From the NCBI GenBank assembly GCA_004794785.1, contig SJOL01007141.1, positions 2,400,464-2,464,463 on the forward strand: 64,000 nucleotides of DNA. Reading direction: 5' to 3'. The notes beneath the pieces are model-generated. The model had not been told where the DNA came from and did not search any database. It was given only the letters and a program-made list of their open reading frames with translations. The DNA is from Opisthorchis felineus (taxonomy: Eukaryota > Platyhelminthes > Trematoda > Opisthorchiida > Opisthorchiidae). A program made the translations under genes and the position numbers. This document shows, piece by piece, positions 22,440 to 33,800 of this stretch; position 1 is the stretch's first letter; each line of letters begins with the position of its first letter.

Positions 22440-23315
22440 GCAAGTGGGTTTGTTCGTTTGGAGGTAGTCCTGCTAACAGGAATTTCCTGTTGCAAAACCG
22501 AAAACTCGCCTTCTAGTGATCTAGTGACTGCAGATGTACTAGACATATTAAGCGAAGATGATTGAAGGAACAAGAGAGTGGTCGCCACAAACTTTGTAGC
22601 ACTGGGGGATATGTACGCCTCTCTTGTTTCTCACAACTCTAATCCTGAGAACGGTGATTGTATCATTGATGGGCCTGAGGTACTTCACGTCCACCCCTGC
22701 AGTTATCGAATTAAAATTGAAAACCCTACGTCGTACTTCAGCCCCGAGTTGCTGGCTCTAGAGCATTGATGTATCTTGTTTCGGAGCCTGCTGAACCGTT
22801 GGCTATTTGTTCAGGCATTCTTTGCTAACTCTATCCTCCCAGCACAGGGGAACCATGGGCTTACTCTGTTTTACAAGTGTGGCATAAAACCACCCCCCAG
22901 TCACCATTATTGTCCACTCCAAAGTGCCAGCCTATCTGGAGGATAGGAACCAGTGTGCAGCCTTCGTTACCTACCTTATATCGAACAGCTATCCACACTG
23001 AAATACTGAAGACTACGAACTGACCTTATCGTAATGTATCAAATCCAGGTAAACCCAAATCACCCTAGCCACTCACTGTTAACACTTGCGACCACTTGCA
23101 ACCATCGAAGTTATCCTGGAAGCTAGTTCGCCAACACAGCCACCCACAATACTGTCGGTCGCGAAGAGATTAAACTTAAAAATGGTGCGACTATTTGCGT
23201 TGTACTGGAGGATTCTAGTGTAGTATCCTTAAAGTCTCCCCTGGCCCTCTACGTCAGAGGTTGGAATTAGTGTGGCGGTTTTCCCCTACTCGAGTAGTCT
23301 CAAGCCAACCACGGC
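22440..23315. other. No gene recognised
   Basis: Nothing supported. A 63-codon plus-strand opening (22,578-22,769) has no family signature and no clear splice sites. Confidence 0.4.
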
Positions 23316-23319
23316 TGCC

Positions 23320-24770
23320 TTCCCGTCAAACTTTTGAGGCGAAGTCTTTGGTTGAGAAACCTATCGTCCCGTCTAGGCTTGGGTGCCCTGGCGGTATTCC
23401 AGCCGACATAAAACCATGACCTTTGCAGAAAAATACCTTGATGCTAAGTCGGCCGTCACGTGGCGGCATCAACTGGGTCGCCTTATTCGCTGCATACAGC
23501 AGGGCGGGTAAGCAAAAACATGAGTGCGGACACTTTTCGTCTTTCTTTTTGAGGGGCGAGATAGCTTAGTGGTTAGAGCGCGAATTTACTGACCGGAGGT
23601 CCGTGGTTCGAACCCGACCTCTGCATCTTGGCTTCTCCTGCCTAGGCTTGAGAAAACTAGCAGTATCCCAGCCCTCGTGCTTCCTTCAGGTGGCATGGAA
23701 GCTAGGCACCGAAAGGGTGTTACAGCTGAGCGATTATCTTTTTTATCTTCTGTTTCCATCTTTTTTTCATGGTTACCTCTTAACTCCCGTCCTATCCTAG
23801 TTGACGGTCACTCATGTAGATCCAAGCTGTAGGAACATCAGTCAGGCACCTAGGAATTGACATGGTGCACGCCACTGCTCACATCCATCGCTCCACATCC
23901 GATATTTAGGTCCTGTTCTGTTTCTATTGCAGCTTTCAGCATGAGGACCCCTAGGCAGATCGACCACTAAGCTATTCATGCGGGTAATCTAGGTGCTTTG
24001 TCGGTTGGCATCTGTTACATCTCTGAAACTCGGATGCAGAATCCAAGTACAGTTGTTGAGCTTACGGCACCTTCTCTATATGTACGCTACAGACTACGAA
24101 ATTTGAGTGATCCTGAAGCCTCCGCAGCGGGTTTCATCGTGTTGGTATTACTTCAAGTTTTCGAGCCGAGCCTTTATTCCCCTACTGGATATCCGCAAAC
24201 AGCCGTATCTGTGCCGTCTGACTTTCTACTTGGATAACAACTCGAAATACTGAACGCTCGTTACTCATCATGCCTATGTATGAACCGACGAACGGAAGCT
24301 CCGGTTCACTGAAAGACATCTACTGAGAACTGATCACCCTCTTGTCCGCCACGAAGAGTTCGGATATAGTTATAATAGCGGGAGGTTTCAGTTCACCTGT
24401 AGGATGTCTAGGTTCATCAGGACCACACCTCGGTGGTAGATTTAGTATAAACGCAGTGTTGATGGTGAACGTCGTGTAACTTTTTACTAATCACCATTTG
24501 TTTATCAATAGTACTGGGCTTAGAAGCAATGGAAGTCGTTGTGCTATCTCGCATCCCCCTACCGCCTAGTAGCCTTGGAGTCGAATTGACCATATCGTCG
24601 TCAACCACCGATAGCACAGTTCAGTCCTTGACCATCGATCGCGGATATATAGGTCGATTCAGATCACGCTCTCGATTTTTGTGGATTTTCATTAGACCCT
24701 TGTCGGTAATCCTGTCTAGAGGCCAGCCGCTCTTAATGACCGAACATCACTAATGAAGACATGCTTTGAT
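23320..24770 (+). mobile_element. RTE family Y 5' fragment, interrupted by a SINE
   Basis: The stretch 23,320-23,550 matches the family Y leader at 16,538-16,760 (shared TTCCCGTCAAAC, CGTCACGTGG/CGTCGCGTGG, GCAGCAGGGCGGGTAAGC forms). A SINE interrupts it at 23,553. After the SINE come degenerate endonuclease blocks: GICYISETRMQNPSTVVELT (about 24,005), YRLRNLSDPEASAAG and, after a frame shift, a [14 protein letters not shown] PYWISANSRIC. Here the catalytic SETR is kept, unlike the copies at 16.3 and 40.2 kb. The right limit is uncertain. Confidence 0.7.
23553..23745 (+). repeat. tRNA-derived SINE, copy 1
   Basis: The tRNA-like head has a box A-like ATAGCTTAGTGGTTAGAGCG and a box B GGTTCGAACCC. 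The body reads CAGTATCCCAGCCCTCGTGC and GGCACCGAAAGGGTGTTACA, and the tail is T/A-rich. It is inserted in the RTE leader. Confidence 0.88.
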
Positions 24771-25139
24771 TAGTCAGCCAATCTGGGTCGAGCATCTGTA
24801 CCTCGGAGTATTTCGCCCCCTCACGAAGACTAGCATGACCTTGTGGAACATTCTGTGATAACCCTATAAATACGGTTGTAATAATCTTCATTTGTCTCCA
24901 CGAAGGGCTATCTCAAGTTACCGTGCCTTCTGATATACCACAGTTGGCGGAGCAGAAAGCCAAGGACCGAAGTTGAAGTTGCACCACCCGTTTACGGTAC
25001 ACAGCAAGTCCGTAGAAACGAGCTCCCCACCTGCCAATACAGAAGCTTTGTGGGCCGCAAGTTAGGGAAATACACCAGAGTCTACTATGCAAGTTAATGC
25101 ATGCGTCCACGTCGGAGGTCGTTCATTTCAGACCATTTT
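24771..25139. other. No feature recognised
   Basis: Anonymous spacer between two retrotransposon fragments on opposite strands. Confidence 0.4.
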
Positions 25140-25745
25140 TTCAACTCACAAGTCGTGCATCGAAATGCATTGGTTCCAGCTGCTGCAACTTCGTTTCCCG
25201 AGGAGAAGGAGACTAAGGGAATGAGAGCCACGCATTGGAGGTGACGGCCCAATCAGTTCGTTGACGTCGAATGGTTCTGTCTGTCCGGTGTGGCAGGAAG
25301 TGGGAGCCACACAGTTAAGGCCATTGGCTGCATGACATCCATGTCCGTCAGGGTCACCAACCATTTTCCCAGTCCTCATTCAGAGAGGTGACAATTGCCA
25401 ACGCGACTAAATCGACTGATAAGGGCTTTCATGCTTTGTTGCCAGGTCATGGACCGACAGCCCCTATGTTGTCTCCATCCGACAAAAGGCTGGGAGAAGT
25501 GGGCCGTACGAGGCAAACGAACTACGTGACCCAACCAGCGTAACCTATGCAGTGCAACCAGCTGATCTGTCTGGAGAGATTGAACTTTCCAGAAAGCCAT
25601 CTAGAATACTTCAGCATTACGGATCTGGTGTACCCACCGGACTCGCGCAGTGCTTCTGAAGCATCTGTGGTCAGGCACCGAGAGCCATCGAAAATTTTCA
25701 GCACACGACGGCCTCATCTCCGATTCACACAGCAGGAGATCCTAC
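25140..25745 (-). pseudogene. RTE RT C-terminal fragment
   Basis: Leftward translation gives SRCLTTDASEALRESGG, LVALHRLRWLGHVVRLPRTA and RGCRSMTWQQSMKALISR, then VGNCHLSE. These match in order the C-terminal RTE blocks [14 protein letters not shown] and QTMTWQRSMK. Frame changes near 25,590 and 25,380 break it. The 3' tail is not obvious. Confidence 0.75.
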
Positions 25746-25769
25746 TGTGGCGTTGCCACAGCGGAGCCA

Positions 25770-25905
25770 TTACTTGATAACTTGACACTTCGAAAGGTTA
25801 ATTATGGCCTGCGGCGAATTATTCAATATGGTCGAAATACTGGTCGAAAATTCTAGTGCTGTGCCGAAGGTACCTGGGATGCGCGACCGCATTTAGTGTC
25901 CGCTA
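25770..25905 (+). repeat. RTE family X leader remnant
   Basis: GGCGAATTATTCAATATGGTCGAAATACT matches the family X leader near 15,467-15,498 at most positions (CATTATTCAATACGGTCG), and the following GGTACCTG/GGCACCTG agrees. The plus orientation is opposite to the adjoining RT fragment. Confidence 0.5.
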
Positions 25906-27476
25906 CGTTTGTCTTCTTGCCTCCTCCGTGTTCATGCCACCAACGACCGCAGAAATATTTCACTATTAGCCCGCCTTATTAAGGCTCTCGAAGCTCCGAA
26001 CTTTCCTCAACACCGTACACGTGTAAGCAGAATCAGTGACCTGGCATCGCTCATCAGCGCGTTTGTATGGTGCTTTCACAGAATTTTCCGAAAGAACTGC
26101 AAACATACGACTATTAATTGGTGTCTCTAGGAACACACACCCATCCGCTTGATGTTCCAAAATGGCCGAAAGCCAAAACCAACTTTTCTGCACCTGAGTC
26201 GCAAATTTATGCGACCGGAAGCGAGAACAAGCTGACGGCGAAGTTAATTTAGATACTGTATTTGTATTCTCCTTCCACGTTGACAGCGCACCTCAGTAGA
26301 ATGTGAATCAGGCATACAAACACGAGCGGACTGCTATCCGGCTTGCTTCAGCGTGCGAACATTAAGGGCTAGTAGAACTGTGCGTCGGGGTTAGAAGGGT
26401 TAGCGGATACGGTAGCCGAGCTATACGTAGATCGTCCAATGAGGGACGAAAGGAGGTGCCAGTCTTTACGAATGGGTCTGCGGACATATCAGTAGCAACG
26501 AGTTGTAATGAAAGAAAAAAAACAATGTGATCTGTCAACCACAGCCTGTTCCCGATTCCTCACTTTGTTGCCGGATGAGCTGGCTGGTGTCAGAATGCTA
26601 CGGCTGATGTGATATGAAGTTACTCATAGTTTCGTGGTTATACGCGAGCCGTCCTATTGCCAGATTTCCCAAACCTGCACAGGAGAGTGGTCATCAGTAA
26701 GAGTTTTTGGCCCAAAATTGTGACCAATCCAGACTGTCAAGTTAGTCTAAATTTTAAGTGGCAGGTCGGCATACGTGTGCCAGCCTCTAGCCCGGCTAAC
26801 CGGGAGACTGTTGGCTAGATCACTCCCTTTCGACCGACGCGACGTGAAAGGCTCTCTGAATGTCACAAGTACATCTACCAGTATAGTTCAGTGGGTTCCG
26901 GAGTTGCACAAACCGTCCTACTCTTGTGAGGTCCAATTTCGAAATATTGGTAGCTCGGGTGCGTTTATTGGTTGTTGATCGGGTGCTTGTTAATCTATTC
27001 GCCGACCTTCGCAATTACCTTGCAAACATTTCGTCACCAAATGTGGAGATATCATCAGTGCACGATTGAGTGGGTATTTCTTGTTTATCTATGTGCCTTT
27101 AAAGAATACCCGTTATCTCAACGTGATTAATTACTGGGGGTAGTCTCTCATGAGTTTATCGGTCTTTTTGCGATTTGCGTTGTGTTGTGATTGACCTTTC
27201 TGTGATTTGACGTGTTATTCCGACTCCTTCTGTCTTTAGTAATTTGCCTTCCTTCTTTCGATTGGCCCCTTCATAACGCAATGCCTTCTTGGTTTCCTTC
27301 TTGGATCTCTTGATATTAAATATATTCCTTGTACTTCGCATACCTTTGATCCTTTCGTTCTAGAGTAATTCAGACTTCACTGGTCCAATCTCTTTCAACT
27401 GTTTTTTGCACCATGCTGGACTGTAGACTGCCCTTGTATTGCCATCGTACATTTATACGTTTAAAATTGATTCCAG
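25906..27476. other. Mostly anonymous sequence upstream of the kinase exon
   Basis: No exon was recognised. A repeat shared with 61.5 kb lies at 26,943-26,985. Sequence directly before 27,477 contains an in-frame TGA and a TTCCAG acceptor for the downstream exon. Confidence 0.4.
26943..26985. repeat. Short dispersed repeat, copy 1
   Basis: ATATTGGTAGCTCGGGTGCG followed by TTGGTTGTTGATC matches 61,495-61,534 with few differences. The family is unknown, and the similarity fades on either side. Confidence 0.5.
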
Positions 27477-27869
27477 CTGCTTGGTGGTGATGACCCTTGT
27501 GATTCGGATAGCCAAGATTCTCGCATGGGTGAACAATGTCCTGATCAGACCAGTATGTTTCCATTTACCAACGCCAACATAAAGTGCGTAGCATCCTCTG
27601 AAAAAGGTGCGTTGGGTGGTCTGGACGCGCGAGACATAATGCTTCTGGACAAGGGTCCAGCACGACCAACCACACTGTTGAGTCACCCGCGGTTGAATGC
27701 ACTGAGCACTGGCGATCCAGAGAGACCTACTGACGAGCATCAAAATGGCACCTCCTCGTCAGAGCAATCCCCGGGTTCTGAGACACCGTCCACGTCTTCT
27801 GAACAGGTACTGGATTCGAAGAACCCACCAGTCCAATATATACCATCATCCGAGATTGACCATCATCAG
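27477..27869 (+). CDS. MLK-like gene, linker exon (131 codons)
   Basis: The exon is bounded by TTCCAG|CTG and CAG|GTGTGT, with a stop in frame nine bases before the acceptor, and stays open for exactly 131 codons. It is rich in Ser, Glu, Asp and Pro ([18 protein letters not shown]), so probably disordered. Its last residues, [10 protein letters not shown], join in phase 0 to [10 protein letters not shown] of the next exon, resembling the approach to the kinase in DLK/MLK proteins (IPFEE-x-LQW-x-GSGA). That join is the main evidence for assigning it to the kinase; an internal exon in the 17-kb intron cannot be excluded. An earlier exon ending in phase 0 is expected to the left. Confidence 0.72.
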
Positions 27870-30800
27870 GTGTGTTTGGCCACCGCTTATCAAACATGCA
27901 CATTATGACTATTTGGTCATTATTTGCGCAACGTTTCCTGAGTGAAAATCAATAACTGCTTCATGAGTGTTGATTGAATTCCGGCTGAAACTGTTGTAAA
28001 CTCTACAGGTCAAGTTTTTTTTACGGAAGGCAAAACGTTACCGAAAAGCTGTAGGGTTGTACATGATCGCTGCCCGCGCCTTAGGAAAATATAAGTAGTT
28101 GCCTTTTTTTGAGGAAATTGCTTATCTTCCAAAGAATTACTCACACGAGCCCGTTTCGGATTGAGATCATACTTCGTTATTTTTATCAGATAACAAGATA
28201 ACTGACCATAGGTAAAACGACCAACCGCAGTCAGGATGACCGTTAATTGTGGAAACTTGTACCCTCTTAAAATACGGCTAACCATTTTTCCTCCAGAAAT
28301 TTCAGGATATGCTCAATCATTTAAGTCTATGAAGGCAAGGAGACGACACTTCGGACAAACGGTTCTCCTTTTGCCTCCTCACGGTCGAAGCACTTTTGCT
28401 CCGCCACAACCTACTATTCATAAATGCTCTTCAAGAGCCTACTATCTGCTCTGCTTGAACACGAAATTGAGTACAATGATCGAAATAAACTCATTTGCAA
28501 ATTACATGGGTGCTAACCAGTTACTCACCTGAATCTCCGGTTAGCAGTCGTATCTTGCACAGCCATCGCCTTAGTATCACCATAAGTTTGAAACTGGCGG
28601 TGAGAACCATACATCATGATCTGTCCATGGATGCCTCAGGCATCTTCGATTTCCTGGAAATTCAGATTGAAAGCTGGCTAGTTCAATACTCGTGATTTTG
28701 AAGGGAAGCGATGGTTTTGACTGCTTAACCCGACATCATGTGCCCAACTCGGCCATCGAGGAATGGAGCTAATGAGGCTGCCTCTATCACTCCCCCCGCA
28801 TAATTTCGCCCTCCGGCTCTCCTAATCGATGTTGGTCTCAACGCTAACCAGCACAGAACTGCTGTCGTGCGATTATGCCTTTTAAAATGTTTCTTCGACC
28901 TGTCCAGGTCAAACTTGGTCGGTTCGTCTAAACCTGCACGATCCAAGTCATTGTCTTTGGAGTTGTGCTGTTCTGATTTCACCATTTTTCAGGTATCAGT
29001 CTGGCTCAGAAACAAGGAATCAGCTGTACCGTTTTGATGCGGATATTCCGACCCATTGGTTGCTTGGAGTTAGTTGCACGGGTTATCTTCATGCTGCCTC
29101 ACAGGATCGTTCTTATCCAGTTCACTTAGGTACTATTTCATGTCTACTCATCTACTTCTTTCGATTCGAACATTAATGACGTTGAATTGTATGGTGTATT
29201 TCTGCTGTATCAAGCGGTTTATCTACGTGCTGCTTCATATTGCCCATATCTACGTGATGAGCACGTGCCACACCCTACAGGCAACATCTGAACCATTCGT
29301 TCACCATTCGTTGAGTGTCAATCATAATGCGATATGCACGTGTGGAGTCTTACGAACACTAATGACTACCGCGTTTCAACTACACGCTCCACCCTCTAGA
29401 AGTTTATTGCCCTTTTAGCCGACAATTGATTTCAATACAAGAAGTCGACAGTTTCTGACGTAGACCGCATTCCGCTGGTTAGAAGTATGTCAAAAGTACC
29501 TTAGTGCTTGTTCCATTTGAGCATACAGAGCAATGAACACATGGGTATTTGAGCACATAGTTGCGTCAAAAAATGGCCATAGGGTGAGCCACACATTTAT
29601 CACGGAAGCTATGGCAGTGGTAAGAGTGCTTTCGCTTTAAACCAGTTGATTCTTCGTAGGAGGTTGGTGCACTCCTGGCAGGACATCACAAGCGAATAAG
29701 TTCAGGAGTTAAGGTTCTGTAGCCTAGTGCACCTTGTCGGTGTTTTGTGTATGAAAGTGGCTTTTCGACCAAGGTACAATGAAATAATTTTCATCTGCGC
29801 TGTCGAACATTTCACAAGTCTATACGATGCCCGTGCAATTATCAGACACAATCATGCCATGAAGTGTTTGCGGAGTAGGAAATTTCTAGATCTTGGGCTT
29901 GAGAATGCCTTTAAGTGCGGCTGTGTGAATTGAGCTGGTATATGTACACTGATCGGAACTATTTCAGGAGTAAACAGCGGAAATGCTTCATCGACCCAAC
30001 TCTGTCTTGAAAGCCAAATTACTGATGCCTTCGAAACCGAAATTTCGGTCGTTACTTGTCATTCCAGGTAAATTAGACCAATTTTGGACTAGTTTTTCGA
30101 CGATTACTTACAATGGCTATATGCACACTTTATGTTGTGCTGCTTAGACGATAGCGTTGATGCGTTTGAATCGAAGGTTGCATGCCTTATAACGTATGTG
30201 AGTTTCATATTGTCCAATCGCGTATGTCTATAGTTAGGGCGTTCATAATTAGTTCAAAATTTTTTACCTGGAAGAGTGGCTTCATCATTGTCATCTTCAA
30301 CTGTCAAAAAAAACCGCTCACATGTACAGCGATTGCATCTGCCACGGTTTCGTTCGCCGGAGATAGGGATGTTTAGCTACGCGTTGGAAGTCGTGGCCGA
30401 TGCAATCCTGGAGTGTCGGAGAACTTTCCATTTCTAACTTAGGGAACGGATGATATGGGTTGAAGGCAATAGCTTGGATGTATGCGCGCCACTGAGCGCG
30501 CAACTGGGCCATGTCTTTAAATAAGCTTGACGTAGCTCAGCTGTTAAGGCGCCAACCTAATGACCCGAAGGTCCGTGGTTCGAACCCAACTGGGCTATCT
30601 CGACTCATCCTATCTAGGCCTGGGCAACCTGACAGTATCTTAGCCCTAGTGCTGCCTTCGGGTGGCATGTCAGCTAGATACCAAAGGAGCGTTACATCTG
30701 AACGATGTCTGTCAATGTGTCTGACCATTGATGTGTCCTGTCTCGGGGTCCCCATCCAGGAAGACGGCAATGACCAGCGCAACTGGGTTTGCTGGTAATG

Positions 30801-33800
30801 ATTTCCATACTTCGTTGCCGAGTCACCCTTTGACCTCCCTCCGCGTATTTGCGCGAAACCAGCTGTCCGAAGAATTATCTCGACTGGTATATAAAACACG
30901 TGACCAAGCCAGCACAACCTATAGGGTGTGATCGATCCGTCCATCGTTGACTAGTTATTTCTTCCAAAAATCTTTCGACATACTTCAGCATTACTGATCC
31001 GATGTCCCCACCAGACTGGGACAGTGCTCCGAAGACGCCGATGGCCAAACACTAAAAGCTTTTTACCCCCCACAGTGTGTAATGGCCCGGTTTCTGACTC
31101 ATATAACAATAGAGACGGCACCCTTGACAGATAAACTGATGTTACGTCTGCGCCGTAGGTGACAATCGCTTCTATGGTCTTCCTGATCCGGAGAGAGGTG
31201 TTATCTTTGGCTAGACCAACTAGACTGGTGCAGCTGCCCACGTAAACAAATTTGTCTACTATCCCAATCGGCTGATCCGCAAGCATGAGGTTCGGGTTCG
31301 GGTCCATCCATTCCTGGGGCAGCACTCTACGCTCTGCAGGTGTGAAGCACGTACCAGACCATGAGGCAGAAATCAGACTATTTAGTATAGCCTGCATTAC
31401 GTTGGCGTCAGATCTAAGAAGAACTATGTCTTCTGCGTACTCGATATCTGTGAGCCAACACTAACACCCTGGGAGCATTTCGAACCCAGGGGGCGGGATG
31501 GCTCAGTGGCTAGAGCGTGAATTTACTGACTGGAAGGTCTGTGGTTCGAACCCGACCTCTGCCTCTCGGCTTCCCCTGTCTAAGCTTGGGCAACCTGGCA
31601 GTATCCCAGCCCTCGTGCTTCCTTCGGGTGGCATGGCAGCTAGGCACCGAAAGGGTGTTACAGCTGAACGATTATTTTTTATTAGAGTTTGGGAATGCGT
31701 CTCCATGATCATATCGATGACGAAAGTTGAAAGTGGACAGTCTTGCATGACACCACTTGATTCAGTGAACTCAGGTAGGAGATTCTCGTAGACTTTCATT
31801 TGCGCGCCGGAATTAGTGTGCAGCGCTTTAAAGAGAGCCAAGAATGAATTTGAACAGCACCCCCATAGACACTGCCATGGTGCCTGACGGTCCACACAGT
31901 CAAAGGCAGCTTTCATGTCAAGAAACACCACCGTTGATTACTGGAAGTAGTGTCGCTGTTTCAGAATCCGTCGGAGCGTAAAAATGTGATCGACACCCTC
32001 TTGTGGGACGGAACCCAAGTTGGTTTTCGCGGATCTGCTTTTCTCTGTGTTCAGTCAGCAGTCGGATGATAAAACGTGGGAGCAACTTCGGTGCCACAGT
32101 GGTTTCCGCGTGCCATTTTTTGAAGACAGGAATAACTCTTGACGTACCTCATTCCTCAGGCGCTTTCTCTTCACCGCATACAGCACTAGAGTTCTTTCAG
32201 ATCGGTAACAAGAGTTTCTTCTCCTTTGAAGAGAGCCGGATACAGATCGTCCGGTCGTGGTGTCTCTTCACGGTTCAACAGGGATATTTCATAGTGTATT
32301 TCATCTGACGGGCGATTGAGGTTTACATTCCATTCGCTCCTATGAGCTGCCTCCAGAGGCTATGTTACAGGAGGCCAGCTAAACTGTTCTCCGCACTGTT
32401 AAGTCTATCCTTCTAGTCGGTGTTTTGTGAGTGAAATAATGAGCCGTCCTTTTCGTTTATCGTTTCACTGACCGCTGCTTTGTTTTGGCTAATCGATCGT
32501 ATTAAGTGGCACAGGGCACCGCTGTTCCCGGTGAAAAAAGCCTTCTCCATCTCCTGAGCTTTCATTTTCTACCAAAGCTCTCGGTCTTTCCTTAGACTTC
32601 ACTATTTGTTTTTTGGGGGATTTTCGTGAACCACCGTACTCATTGCCCGCTCTCGTCAATCAGGACCAGCGATCTCGACGATATCCAATGGTTATTTGAT
32701 CAAATAACAGAAGTCGGACAGGTAGCTTGGAACACTCCGACCACGTGCTCTTTACGAAAACTTTTTTTTGTTCGCTGCAAAGAGTATTTGCGCTAACTCA
32801 GATCAATACTGCTGAGCTATTGTGATTTTCGAAGGTGGTGGATTGGCATATCTCTTGCTGACGTGTGAGGAACTGAATAGAGGTCAATTTCAGACCTACT
32901 TCCACTAAGGCTTTATCGGAATTTAGCTCTATGCCTCAGAAGGAGCGGTAGTCTTGAATTGTGGTTCTCCATCGATCGCTAGTGGCCACGTGATCCAAAT
33001 AGATCCGCGGTTAATTTGCAATTGATGGACGCCAGGTTACGCGGTGCGAGAGTATATGTTAAAAATTCCTGCTTGCCAGAAACAGTTGATGGTCAGCACA
33101 CAACTTGAGAAGTCGCTTTCCGCTGTCTGTGTGATGAGCATTGACTCCGAATCGACCGTCCAGATTTGATTTCAGGAATCTCAGACGTCCGACTTAGCTA
33201 CTCGTATCATCCGCAAGGATGACAGTGCCAGTGCTTCCTGCTTGGCGAATGAGCCCCGGTAGATTTCGGTAGAAAACATTCCTGTCAATTTCAGAACCAT
33301 AGCCCACTGGGACATATGCCGGCACTACAAGTAGCTTTGCGATTGATTGATCGGGATAACCCAACGGCCCAAGGACGATTACTCAGGGAATCCAATCCAG
33401 CAAAGCACGTTCAGCTCTGGGGCTGAGTATAACCCCCATTCCACGAGTCATCGCTTCTGGATCACTGGACACATGGATAATAAGATGTCAGAGAGCCAAG
33501 TTTGTCCCTGGCGCTTTAAGGTGCATGATAACGCTAGGGTCTTGTATAGGTGTTTCAGAGACACAATATACATCAACTTTAAGTTCTGAGCGGGCTTTGC
33601 CTGTTTACCAATTTAAAAGAGCATGGGCATTGAAAGCTCCTATGTAGAAAGGATTTCGTGGATTTTGAAAAGTGTTATTCTGTTCATTCCCAATGGGAAG
33701 CGGTCTATATAGCGGGCATCAGTCAGAAAACTGACAATCAAGTGACACAAGAATGTTTGCTTAGTCGAGTAGGAAGGGACTGGGGAGGTACATTGGTGGA

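Noticed and set aside
22578..22769. Upstream kinase exon or SH3 domain
   Set aside because: The 63-codon frame shows none of the SH3 landmarks (ALYDY, WW, PSNYV) and lacks convincing splice sites.
30537..30944. 135-codon minus-strand protein, and the similar ORFs at 31,498-31,791 and 56,603-56,827
   Set aside because: They are translations through the SINE and the RTE 3' end. Such repeat-derived ORFs often appear as false predicted proteins in fluke genomes.
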